Positions 1 through 11,911 of a stretch of 64,000 nucleotides of DNA are shown here, one piece after another. Numbering within the stretch: position 1 is the stretch's first letter; each line of letters begins with the position of its first letter. Source of the stretch: Eretmocerus hayati (Eukaryota; Arthropoda; Insecta; Hymenoptera; Aphelinidae); NCBI GenBank assembly GCA_029851415.1, contig CM056744.1, forward strand, positions 117,026,838-117,090,837, written 5' to 3'. The position numbers and the translations under genes were made by a program. The notes beneath the pieces were generated by a model that was given only the letters and a program-made list of their open reading frames with translations, was not told the origin of the DNA and made no database searches.

Positions 1-109
1 AAAGGATTATGCTCGTCGAAATGCAAGGTCATGGCCACGTTAAGTGTACGTTTTCGCGATACTACCCATATATAATACGTGATATGCATCTGTATGTGGG
101 GCTCAGCTT

Positions 110-124
110 GGGGGGGGGGGGGGG
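110..124. repeat. Poly-G run
   Basis: Fifteen consecutive G residues are visible. Such runs are length-unstable and prone to sequencing error. Confidence 0.95.
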
Positions 125-2903
125 TGTTACCACTGCAGCGGTGAACATTGAAGAGGGAGTGCGTGCGTGCGTGCTGGCATCAGTGATAGGGAAGCGTGGG
201 TCGAGTATGAGAGATTGGAGTGAGAAATGATTGGGGGTTGAATTTTATAGGGGATAAAACAGGTATTGCTGTCGGTGCTTTGTGAGTGGGCGCTGCGTAG
301 AGTATTCTTACGTCACACTTTGATTGAGAGGAATTCGCGTATAGAAAAATTGCTTGGGAAATTGAGACATTTCTGAAGCCGAAAAAACTCGAGTGACCGG
401 TTTTTCATTGTTTGGAAGCGAATTCTTCCACATTTTCGGCTCAAGAGATTTCTGGGTTGGAGAAAATCTCGATGTTCTGTGTCGTACCATCTTCAAATAT
501 TTAAAAATTGGCCATACCTGTTCGTACACTAGTTGTAGTTTTTTGATAAAATTTTTCAAAGTGTACAGCTGAATCGGTTCGTTCATATTGCCGAATCTTT
601 CACTGTAGCAATCTTTTTTCTACACTGGAAAGTTACTTGTGAAAGATGTAGCGAGACAATTCATGAATGAGTAGAATTACTGAATTGAATGTTCCGAGTC
701 GCTTCATAATTCTAGTCGCTTGAAAGTTCGGGTTCGATTAGAAATATCACTCCTCAAAATGTGTAACTATTCCATTATGTAATAGGGATATTCTGATTTG
801 AGAGTAAGTACATAGTTGGATTTTCGCATTTCGAGCAAATTTTTTCAGCCTGAGTCGAAGGTGAGAGTCGAAATTATAACAGTGAAACAAAGAACATCTC
901 TCCTGATTGTCAAGATATATTTTTCAATCTTCTTGTAGTATAAAAAATGATCAATATCAGTGCATCGAGCTCTGCTTTACACACATAGAGTCAGGCGATC
1001 AAAAGAATGCTTTTAGTCTGGGTAAAATGCAATCACTCAGCTATCAGAAACAGGTAAGCACAAGGTCATATCCACTCACGACCCAGCAGAAAATGATCGT
1101 TCATGTGAAAAAGAAAAAAATATTCCGATAAATTTCCATCAGTATCCTGGCTGTATGCGTGGCTCTTCTCCGCAGCGTCAATCTCAATGTGTCAACAAAA
1201 ATAAGCCAGAACGCTGCAATCATAAGAATCAACTGGTGTCACGGAAAATGGTCACGAATGTCGTACTCGTCAATGCACGCGATCTCAATTTTGTGAATGA
1301 CACAGCCCTTTCTTATCTCATAATCGCAAATTCAAAAATTTCGAGCTCGCCTCACTTGACATAGAATCATATAATATGAAGAGCAAAATGTCTTTCATTG
1401 AGTAGTGTTGGAATGCAGTTTCAAAGCTTTTTTTGAGTCCTTTTAAGGCTTGGCTTACTCATATAGCCAACTAGAACGCTGTTAAATTCGTAACTCGACT
1501 CCGCGATCGCATTCAGCAAGATATTATGTTTTTAGAGAAAGAGATCTTTCCAAAATCATCAGAATCATTATATCACAATGTATATGCATACGAACTAGTA
1601 GGTCTCCAAATGATTCCTACAATTTTGGACTCGATGGGTAAACAATTCGGCAAACTCGTCAATATATTCCGTGCATGATTACTCGTGTAAATTTTCATTA
1701 TTTTATTGTTTGTAGTGTCCGATAGCTAGCGCATAAGATTGAGTCCATTGCTATCTCAGCTCACATAAATTTCAAATGATCAATTAACTTGGCATCGACA
1801 CTTTTCACATGGTCTTCTAACCAAAGAATTTTCTCAAAAATCATAAGTAAGAAAAAAAATATATAACCAACTTCGTGTGCCTGCTGTGCTTTGAGAGCCA
1901 TAAAATCGTGACATTTTATATTCTCCATGATCCTCAAATTACATGTCTATCGCTGAAATTTTGATGACTACACACAGTAATTCAGTTTCGTGGGGAATTT
2001 TTGTGGCTCAATTCTCCTCACGATTCAATCTAGAGCTAGATGTTTCACAAAGTAAGCATATGAGACAAGCGCTTTGTGGTGTATTCACACGTAAACTTTG
2101 TCGAATATTTATACTTGAGAAAAAAAAAAACAAAAAATGAAGAACGATTTCATCACAATATGTTCAGACTAGCTGGGAAGTATTGGCAGTGACTTATTGA
2201 TGAGTTATGAATTCGTAACACTCGAAGGAAACTCTAAAGAGCTATCCAAACTTTCACATCTCAAATATCGCCCCTATACGTCTTCATTTCCAAATTTTAT
2301 AGTATTCATCAAGATCCTCGAGCTAACCCTGGGGGGATTGCATTTCATAACCTTTTTCCGAGCTTTTTCCCCTTATTTTGAAAAACTTTGAACCACCCTT
2401 CGTGTGTGCGACAACGATCAACTTTTTGTATAGACATACTATCAATCAAAGATCAATCAAAATATCTCTGTTTCGACGACTAGATATAGCCGAATCGATA
2501 AACACAACTTATAGAACACCAGTAAACCACAATAAGCCCTTCAATTTGCTCGTTTTTGAGTCAAGATCGGTGACCGGAGACAAATGTGTGGTGCTTAGGT
2601 TGATGGGAGACAACTTAATAATTCACCAAAGTTCCCTCGTCAAGGAAAGCACGAGGCATACGTCTATCAAGTGTCAATCTCGGCTAAATTCTATTACCGC
2701 TGAGTGTAGCTACTCTTGTATTTAGAGATGCAATGGGAGTATATTAGTTGTTGGCATCAGTAAAAATGTCGTGAAAACAGTGGAAGGTTTATTCTTGTCA
2801 ATACAACTATACCTGATTGCATTTTTACGCAAGTGACATCAAAGAGATTATAATATCTTAATCTTAGCACCCGTTGAAATTCTTATGAAATTTCAAATGT
2901 CAG

Positions 2904-3128
2904 AATTTCGATACGAGGGTGGAAAACTTTTTTTCGATTCGAGGGAGGGAAGTTTGGTTTTGCTTTTCGAGTGATTGTTTTCGGCCCGAGCCCTGGCGAG
3001 GGTCGAAATTAGCACGAGTAAAGCAAAAAACTTCACGCCCGAGTATCGAAAAATACTATTTCGCGTCCGAGTGATGGGTTTCCATAGGTTTTACACCCGT
3101 GTATCGAACTGTGTTTTTCGACAAACTG
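2904..3128. repeat. GC-rich foldback repeat, copy 1
   Basis: This begins ATTTCGATACGAGGGTG, which recurs at about 49.48 kb. It contains CGGCCCGAGCCCTGGCGAGG, the reverse complement of a segment in the copies at 32.4 and 49.6 kb. It then reads into TACTATTTCGCGTCCGAG and ends near TTTTTCGACAAACTG, as the 49.5-50.0 kb copy does. It is one member of a dispersed family with shared borders; no coding capacity is evident. Confidence 0.8.
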
Positions 3129-3482
3129 AGCGAGAAAGTGGAGGAGACACTTTTCCGGACAGCGATTCGAAACAATAATTATTAGACAAAAAGGTAGATT
3201 TTTCCTAATTTTCTCCGATTAGTGTCTAAGGTATGTGCCCGAAAATTCCGATTGGCAATAGAGGTCAATTAGTCGATTGTACTTGGATTTTACAAACTCC
3301 ATCAAAAACCAGAATTACCCTTTCCTCATCTTCAATATTTCTATAAATAATGAAATATGATACTCAGATCAAGCATGTTCTTCACAAAGACAATGATATC
3401 ATTCTAGTAAATCAAAAATTATGTCACTGAAAATAAAATTGCTTCCAAAACTAAGCTCAAACACTGACAAACTGAATTTGAT

Positions 3483-6400
3483 TTAATCACAGTGGTAAGA
3501 TTGAGTTTGAGTGTCGCAAATCTTCCCAAAATAACCCAATTCAACAACGGCTCTGATCTTACAAAATTACCATGCAATTACAAACGATGTTACGGTCGCG
3601 AAAGCACCTGCTCAATATTTCACGACTCGCTAATTCGTCAAGATGTCGGGACAGAATTGGCAACCTACCTGGAGATTTTCCTACCCCTACAACATCTACC
3701 AATGTCCCTTACACTCGGAGTCCATGAATATTTGACGATGCCTTTCTCGAGTACGTCTTCAACGATCTCTTGCAAAGTCCCCATCATCATTGAGAATTCT
3801 ATCCTAACCACTTTTCCTTTTTCCGTCCAACCCTCACTTCATCAATATTTTTGGCTTACAAATAATACAAGTTCAATTAAATGATACTCACTGCGCTTGT
3901 AACTGTGAGCCTGCAAATAAGCCGTTACGACATCGTACAGTTTGTTTCGCTTGGCTATCCTTCTGTCTCTGCGATCAAGCTGTTGAATTAAAACTTCACC
4001 TTGGTGGTTGATGTGTTCGCGTAGTGATTTTATTAAAATTCTCAGCTCGATCACTCCTGCAAAAGTCGGAATAAGATTTTCACTTTTATTATGATTACTG
4101 CACCAGTTTTAAAGTTAGAAAATTTTTTGAATAGAAATGAAAGTTCAAATAGAGGCTGCTGTTTGAGAGTAAAAAAAAGCTAGATAATGTAGAAGTCGTG
4201 CTCTGAAAGTATTGAATTTCTTATACGGTAGGGATTGTCGAAAGGTCGAAAAGGATCAAGACGAACTAATTACTGTAATTTGATACAAGAGGGAGCAAAA
4301 GCGATTCTCAGCTCATCTTCGCGGGGATTTCTTTGAAATGTTGAGCTCGGTTGAGAATGTAATAACTGCAAGTTATCTGACTTCCGACAGAAAGTTTCAT
4401 GAAATCTATCAGCGAATATTTGATAATAAGATAGGCAGATGGTCATTAGTGAAAAAATGTCACAAATATCTCAAGAATCTAATAAATCCCTGAGAGGACT
4501 TTGATCGCGTGATAAGAGTTCTCGTATAGATTCCTTACTAACTTTCCATATTGCACCCCATTCATGTGCAGGTAAAACTCGCTACTCATGTTCTCTGCGT
4601 ATACTAACGCTTCCGCAATGAAACATAATGCTCAAAATATCTCTACTCTGATTTTGCCTCGGCATACTTCGCCATTTTCATGGAATACGAAAGGCTAAAT
4701 GTCACAAAATGAAATTAGAAAAGGTGTTTCTGCTAAAAATGCTTCCTAAACTGCGATGCGAAGAGCTTGCTACAAAAAATCTTCATTTTCAAGTTGTACA
4801 ATCACGTTGTACTGATACTCATCAACATGATCACAGGTGCTCAAAAGCACTTCTGACTCATCACTCATCAACAACTCAAATCACGTATGCCCTTATTTTC
4901 ATGAGTATAACAATATCTCATTGAAAAATATAAAAGTGTAATCTGATCAATCTCAACGAACCAAATAAAGTAAACAGCAGTTGTTTGATTATCTCGTTGT
5001 CGGTCAGTTGATACTAATAGTTGATTAGTGCAAATTGGTACTACCTCAAAGATCAATAAAACAATGATATGCCATTCACTTCATCTATCATTTAAATCTC
5101 ATTCACGTTGATTGATCCACGCTAAAGCCAGATATGATGTGTAACACCGGCATAACTGATGCAAATTGATTGGTACTGACATATTTACTTGTCGCAGTTG
5201 ATTTTGTCTTTGTAATGAGCGTACTATCTCTGGGTTGAGAAAACTCAGATTCAAAGGAGAAAAAACTCTTGAATTTCTCATAGCTACCAGTCATTTCGTA
5301 TGTCTGGCAGATAAATAGAATTTTCATGAGTAATGCAATGTATTCAGATAAGAGCCCAATCGATAGAAATTACAAGACGACAGGCTGTTTTATGAATACA
5401 GTTCAATTATATCGCCATCATTTGATGTTACCTTCACGAATCATCACGGAACGTACTCATTTTGCGTCAATGATATCCATACGCATATAAAATGAAGTTC
5501 AGTCGTGCTAGGCGAATAGTAAGTATAGGTACCAAAATGACGATATTTTTGAAAAGAAATGTAGCAAAGTAGAGTCAGAGTCATTATTGATTCGTCGCGA
5601 GGCAACTCACTCGGACTGATGAGGGAAATTTCCCTCATTCAAAAACCCAGTCTTTGCGTTCAAATCCATCGTTCATACAAAATGTTCTTTTAAAATAATT
5701 TCGAAATATTTGGGTAAAGCACACTAATATAACTACAAAATTGACCACACCTCTGAGCTCTAGGCGTTTTTTCTGCAAGTGAGGCCGCATTTGATGAGGT
5801 GGAGTCCATGTCATTGTAGTTGAATCACTTCCAGACCTGGATCCAAATCCAGTGGCTACGGATGGCCCATAGATATCGATGAGTAAACGATCCACTAACG
5901 AAGCCAAAATTTCTTCATGACGCGGACTTGACTCCGTATTGGAGCTCAGCGAGGGTGGTGATGGATATTTCTGATAAAAACACAAGAAAAATGATCTTTG
6001 ATTCAAACACTGTGATTTAAACAGTTGGATGTGGAGACAATAAAGTGGTAAAGTAGACTGACTTGCGACATTGAGGTTCGTACTATTGCAAGGGAAATTC
6101 GTATAAAATCTAGTATTTGCTTCGATTAGTTGACAGTCGATAAGACGAGACCTTATCGTAAAATGTCCACGTGATCACACACCATCGATCAAATTTCACC
6201 TTCCCGATCATGAGCAATTATATGGCAAAGTAAACAATAGCAATCGTTTACAAATAATTTAATGAAATGAGGCGCAGATGGCTCCTTCGAAATTTATCGA
6301 CAGTTCAATGTAGATTTGGATACTTTTCATCTTTTCCGAGCTGGTCGTCGTAAGAAGATTTGTGACGAGAATGGAGAAGAAATTCTTCATATTTTTTCGG

Positions 6401-7475
6401 CGTTCAAAGAAAATTTTACTGACTTTCGCCTGACAAAGATCTCAAGGTAAACTTCAACGCCACTTGTTCTCATCGTAATGTTGTGATCTTTCAGTACTTC
6501 TTTTCTCGTCGAGGATATATGGACAAATATTCATCACAGTCGATTTTTCGATAATTGGATCCTACTAAGTCGTATTTCAATCGGGGGTTTCAATCCACAC
6601 TCCATTTTCTTGCAAAAAAGTTTGACTTGTTATTCAACACAGAAAAATCTAATCCCATCAGAGACGGGTTTTTTTTCCTTATCAATCGTGTCTTACAAAC
6701 TTGTATCATAGACTCTCAGTGCACTTCTATCAAACTCTCAACAACTCACCTTGAATATCCTATGTTCGTGCGGGTGTACCAAAGTCTCCTCAGCTTCACC
6801 AGCAAGTGACCTAGACCTAGCAAGTTTCGCCTGGAGCTCGGTCTGATATCCAAAACAATCGGCCAAAAGAGGTGCATCAAATGCAGTTATCGCTGCGCTG
6901 TGTCGGCGTTCAAGCTTACCCGGACCCGAAGTAATTTTCGGTCTGCCATTTAGCTGAAACAAGTCTGGCCCGACACAATTGAGTGGTACCAAGTTGGGTT
7001 TCATCCGACGGTGGTGGCGCTGACGTCGTTGCTGAGGCCTCTGCTCCGCTACCCTTCAAAGACAAACGAGTAAACGGATAAATGATTATTGTAAGTCCAA
7101 AATGAGCTCAAATTTCTCTCTTCAAACTAAGGAGATGTGCAGTTTTGGACTTTCTATCCACTACAAAAGCTTCACTAGTAACAATGCCATGCCTTTGATC
7201 TATTCATCAAATTATGTATGTAATGATGAGCTGATCATCGGTGAACTACAAATCCTCGATTTTCAAAAAGTTTCGTTCACAACCCCACCAAAATTTCATA
7301 AAAAATCAACTAACGATTTTTCTTTTGGAGTATGGATACCGCACTGGTGAAGTTCGGCTGCACTGTGATCTCGTGAAACCATCAGTTCGCCAATAACACG
7401 CTCGTTTTCCACCGAAACACATCTGACAAGGTAGCTCAGCTCGCCACCATCCAACGGCACGGCTCGTCTCGTCAT
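3483..7475 (-). CDS. Unrecognised basic protein with probable coiled-coil segment (7 exons, last 3 tentative)
   Basis: Exons (minus strand): 7340-7475, 6750-7048, 5751-5970, 3892-4056, then tentatively 3715-3816, 3608-3668 and 3483-3552. The total is 1053 nt (350 residues) with compatible phases. The start MTRRAVPLDG is chosen because an in-frame TGA lies 12 nt upstream; the exon continues as 5'UTR to an acceptor at 7624. Residues 46-145 are Arg/Gln-rich, then mixed. Residues 146-218 are Ser/Pro-rich (KYPSPPSL) and contain a helical stretch LASLVDRLLIDIYG. The fourth exon encodes a highly charged segment (IQQLDRRDRRIAKR ... VVTAYLQAHSYKR) that looks like an amphipathic or coiled-coil helix. 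The first four exons have good splice sites. The last three need introns of only 75, 46 and 55 nt, and the acceptor at 3816 is pyrimidine-poor, so the C-terminus may be wrong. I do not recognise the family; a Rab-GAP-associated N-terminal region is one guess, unsupported. Confidence 0.55.
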
Positions 7476-7624
7476 GTCGCATTCTCAAATCTGACAGTCG
7501 TTTGGATTGATATGATCTCCGGAAATCCGGGATGAACAAGTGTGAGCTAACTTTGGATTCCGATGTTGTTGTTTGGTGGCTGATTGCGGTGGAGACCGCT
7601 GACGGGACAACTTGTGACGGAGAC

Positions 7625-9191
7625 CTGAAAGAAGATTTACAAATTTCTCTTACATAAATGCAAAATTCTCGTGTCGAAAAGTACTGAAAAATTAGGCGTG
7701 AGGATGAAATTGCAAAGAAATGATGAGTTTAGGGGAATTTATTGGACTAAGCAAAAGAAACTTTTCATTTTCTGCCTATTTTAGTTGCGTGTGCCGAGTG
7801 ATTTGCAAGGTTCTTTTCGATTGAAACACAGATTCACACACAAATTTAATTTGATATGAGTGCCATCAGTCCTCTTAGCAAGACATTCCAAACGAGATAG
7901 CAGAAAATTTATTGGAAACAATCGATCTTTAACAGTTTCTATTCAGAGAATGTAGTGAAACTCACGATGAGTTCGATTTAGTTACTAGTCCAGTTTCACT
8001 CAAGAATTAATTCAAAATTAACAAGATATGAGATAAAACAAAAATAGCAAAAATAGCTATTATCCAAGTGTTGCGAAATTTTTTCATTTTTCGGTGCAGA
8101 AAGAGAATGCTCTTGCCAAGGCGTCACCATAATTGAACAGCCCCATCAGCATTGCAATGAAAATCACATGTATCCAAATCATCATCCCTAGTAGTGATAC
8201 AACTTATCTCTGACGTACTTTCGTACATACATGTTGGAAAGATTATGAGGCAGGGCAGCAGTCAGGCATGCACAAACAACCTCCAAAAGTACCCGAACTG
8301 ATTTCGATATATCTCTCTAATTAGACGCTGCGACTGTTTCCTGACACGATATCTGACAACTGTTGCGCTAATTATAATGTGTTGAGTAGACCCACAATCA
8401 GCTAAATATTTTTTTCGATTCACTGGTTTCTAATTATGGGCTAACCTCATCAAGCAACTCTCTTATATCACTTTCTTGGATACTACAAACTATTGCCAAA
8501 GTGATTCACTCTAGTTCAGGATTATGCATCTAAACTGATCGTTTCAGACAGTATTTTCGACGAACAATCACGATTTATGTACTCACATGAGACTTCGATC
8601 ATCTGATATGCTGGGTTTTATGTGATTCTTGCTTATTATCCGCGACTTTATTCGGGGAATCATTTAGACTCATTGACTTGAAATGATTTTGGTAATAACT
8701 AGTTTGTTACAGCACAATTCGAAAACTTCTTAAAATATTGAAAAGCTTCTCTTTGAATCTACGCATAATTACTTGATAAAATGTGGTTGTAAACAAAAAC
8801 AATCAAGCTGCCCGGAACGGAGTGAGATGCACTCATATTGCTCTCAGTTCATTGTCCTGTGACTATACAATTTACGCCATTCATTTCAAAGGTGCGGTTT
8901 TGGAATGGCAAAAATGAATGGTCAAAACTTACTCACCACCATAGGCTAATCAAAATTGCCAAATGTCGTGATGAATAAAATAAAGGATAGGATAATACAG
9001 TGAGCAGCTAATTGAAATATTATTCGTCTCAGACCGCACTATCGATTTTCCCCGACAATAATGGAAATAAAAGTATCTTGGATAGTGTTTCACTCTGAAT
9101 TTTGTCCTTCGAAAACTCATAATGACTTATATATATATATATAGTTTGCGACTAACAGGTTGCATCACCTGAAATAAAAATGCCTTCAATC
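7625..9191. other. Intergenic interval, nothing seen
   Basis: This is AT-rich sequence upstream of the minus-strand gene at 3.5-7.5 kb. It contains a short (AT)n run near 9129-9142. I see no supported exon, RNA gene or clear repeat. A promoter for the gene at 3.5-7.5 kb should lie in or near here, but no core element stands out. Confidence 0.4.
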
Positions 9192-9656
9192 TCAGAAAAT
9201 ATATGAAGTGCAACATTTTCCAATGCCAAATCTGATCGGACCACATCCAATTTTCATTCCAAATACAAAAACGCGAATGGCAGTTTTAGCAATAAAATAC
9301 AATGACTCAAATTCCTCTACTCTCTTATCGCCAAGCCAATTAACGACTGGGCAGGAATAGAAATAATTAGCTGTTGGATATGCACAGTTGTATTTGCTTT
9401 TTGTCATCCACTGTACATAGGCCCGCATTTTCCTTTCGACTTGCACAATATATTTCATGCTTGTGCATTTGTTGCATTCGAATTGTGGGTCACCTGTCAT
9501 GTTATCATTTACCTTACACTTGATAAAATCGAATGCTAAGAATGTTGATAGTATTCGTTCACTTGAAGTAAGTGTAGAAAAAATTTTTTTAGAAACAAAA
9601 TTTGTAAATGAAATAATAATGAGCTGCGTCCATGAGTTTGATAGGAATTTGGGCAT
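9192..9656 (-). CDS. Orphan cysteine-containing ORF, 154 residues
   Basis: This is the longest uninterrupted frame in the window, in AT-rich DNA where such a length is uncommon. It encodes a hydrophobic start (SWTQLIIISFTNF) followed by a region with several cysteines in spaced positions (FECNKC, YNCAY, YSCPVV, KIGCGPIRF, GKCC). The GCG followed by a short strand and paired cysteines weakly recalls the C-terminal half of CAP/antigen-5 secreted proteins. However, the catalytic-site histidines and the usual CNYGP tail are not visible, so this is not a family assignment. It could be one exon of a spliced gene, a decayed copy, or chance. No neighbour supports it. Confidence 0.25.
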   Translation of the reverse strand: MPKFLSNSWTQLIIISFTNFVSKKIFSTLTSSERILSTFLAFDFIKCKVNDNMTGDPQFECNKCTSMKYIVQVERKMRAYVQWMTKSKYNCAYPTANYFYSCPVVNWLGDKRVEEFESLYFIAKTAIRVFVFGMKIGCGPIRFGIGKCCTSYIF

Positions 9657-11911
9657 GTCTCAAATCTTCAATGCTACAATCTATTTTCAATCTGGAAAAA
9701 GTTATTTGCGCGAATAGGTATGTAGGCTAGAATATCGCGTGGAATTTTTGAATGAAAATGCTCCGTTCTCGAAACGGCGATCCGAACAAAGTTGATATCA
9801 AAAAGCAAATCTAGAAAAACCCCAAATTTATGTGTCGTGAATTACTATCGATGTAAGAAGTTTGTATATCTCATGTAATATTTGACCACATAATTTCAAT
9901 TACTGCTCGGAATGAATCTTGTTCTTCCAAAAACAAAAGCGCACTCATTGCAGAATCGCTGTTTCCACAATCGGATAATACGACCAACTGATTTCATACT
10001 TCCAAAAATCGTGTGCAAGAGAATCATTTGATCGAAAAAGTATTCTTATGAGGTCATATTTGAAGCAATTAGAAACTTGAATATTTAAAATCGGTGCGAA
10101 TACTATTCTAAATTTGCAATTGCATTCTTTCGAGTAGGGAATGGATTTCACAAAACAGCAAAACTATTCTATCAACGCAAATTTTTTTTGTGATTTCCAA
10201 AAAAACTTACCCAAACTTTTATCGCCGTTCAAACAGTTCCACATTATTCAGGAAAAATCGAATCCAGGATCATCTTCAGAGGAACAAAAAAATCTGCACA
10301 AATAATAAGAGCGCATCTTCCAGAAACTGAATTACTGTCTCCAAGCTTTAGAACTCTTCTGAGCTAAGTATCCGTCGATGTATTCAAACGAAGCTTCTTT
10401 CAAACAAACTCCAGCGTCAAACTTTAGCGCTCTATCTCAACCACGTCAGTGTCCAGACACAACTGAATGTAAACGAGTCAGACGATTCTTTTTAGTATAG
10501 ACGATAAGCGCAGGTCCGAGCTTTACATGTTCGTGAAATTAAAAAGTAACAAGCGAGCTCGAGAGTCCTGTATGATTGAGGAACTTATCGGACCGGCTAG
10601 GCTCTGGGCTTGCGATTGATCTTCCTCCACACCATGGTCTTCAACACTGGTATAATTACTTGCGTCGACGGAAGTCGAGTTCCTCGTTAACAGACGTACG
10701 ACTGCCACTATCGAAATGATTACGATTACGAGCGATTGCTTCACCTGTGTGTTTTCGCTGAGCTTGTGAACATCGATTTTTTTAATTATTTCAATCATGG
10801 ACTTTTCAAAGCTGAAAATCAACGAAAATTTGAAATTGAAATACGCTTTTTCGGATTAGAAAGCTTACTTTTTTCTGTCCGTCGTATTTGTATGAAGTAA
10901 TTATCCAAATGAAACATCAGAGTATAAAAAAAAGTCAGCTCTCGTAGGATGGAATTAAATGTCTGTTGCTCTGTATCTGATTTTGCCTCTCTGAAATTAC
11001 TATGCTGATCGAGATTAAACTAAAAGGATCAAGCAGCTGATTCCTGGCGGATACAAATGATCAGAATCTTCGTCGGTACATTGTAAGATGTATGTATGTA
11101 CCTACAAACTGAGGTCTCTTTAGAGCGGATAAACATATTCGAGACTGAAAGATTTCGACGTCAAATCGCCTTCTTTGTAAACGGGCTGATTCGGCAATGG
11201 TAAATATCGGCATCCTGTATTCCTAAAATTATGAAAATTTTACTATGCGAAAAACCGACGATGAAGCTATGATAAGATAAATAAATCATTATTCATATGT
11301 ATATTATTTATTACAGTAAGGCTAACTCAGTACATACCATCAGTATTTGATTGAGTAACATTCACTTTTAGACATCACAAGTACACAGAGATGTGGATTT
11401 CAAGAAATGTTTCGATGAGCTACTTCGATATTCAATAGATTTTTCCAACTTCTGTTTGAATTCAACAGTTGTATGACCAGCATAACAACTGAGTTCGCAA
11501 TTTTACATAGCACCAAATGCTGTCGAAAAACTCCTGCTAGCATTTTCTACGTAAATCATGAGGAATTCGAAGACATCAAACCGGACACTCAACTCTCTTT
11601 AAAAGAGACGCGCCGAGTTGAAAAATTTATCGTGGAATGCAATGATGCATTTTCATTCGATTATCCTCATTTCTTGTGGAGATCAAATTTCTACACTCTT
11701 CTTCTCTCATAAAACTCTCTGCGAAATTATAACAGTAACAACTATTCTTCAACTTTGTACAAAATATAATTCAACTCCTTCATCCTCTCAAGGCTTGTAA
11801 TCTCGAATTTCCGAGACTACTAATGAAGGTTTGCAAAGTCTAACTACAGCTCCATCCAACTTGTTCGTTTGAATTGGAGTATCAGGGACGGAATCACTAG
11901 ACAACCGTTAA
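9657..11911. other. Intergenic interval with one weak exon candidate
   Basis: Apart from the candidate at 10523-10811 I see nothing supported. No RNA gene, promoter or repeat is clear. Confidence 0.4.
10523..10811 (-). CDS. Candidate terminal exon with a hydrophobic segment
   Basis: A good acceptor (TTGATTTTCAG) at 10812 opens a frame of about 95 residues to a stop. It starts FEKSMIEIIKKIDVHKL, continues with a hydrophobic stretch (SLVIVIISIVAVVRLL) long enough to be a short membrane segment, and ends in an acidic and Ser/Gln-rich tail. A possible upstream exon (ending ...FIQIRRTEK, donor near 10867) has the wrong phase to join, so no gene model results. It may be a last exon of an unrecognised minus-strand gene or chance. 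Confidence 0.2.

Larger units (their letters stand above)
1..3482. other. Intergenic interval, no gene seen
   Basis: I see no exon set with matching phases here on either strand. The short open frames lack splice support and cysteine or domain patterns. The interval contains a run of 15 G at 110-124 and one copy of a GC-rich foldback repeat at 2904-3128, listed separately. Confidence 0.5.

Noticed and set aside
721..745. A GGGTTCGATTAG stretch resembling a tRNA T-arm.
   Set aside because: I could not find a matching acceptor stem, A/B box spacing or anticodon arm around it.
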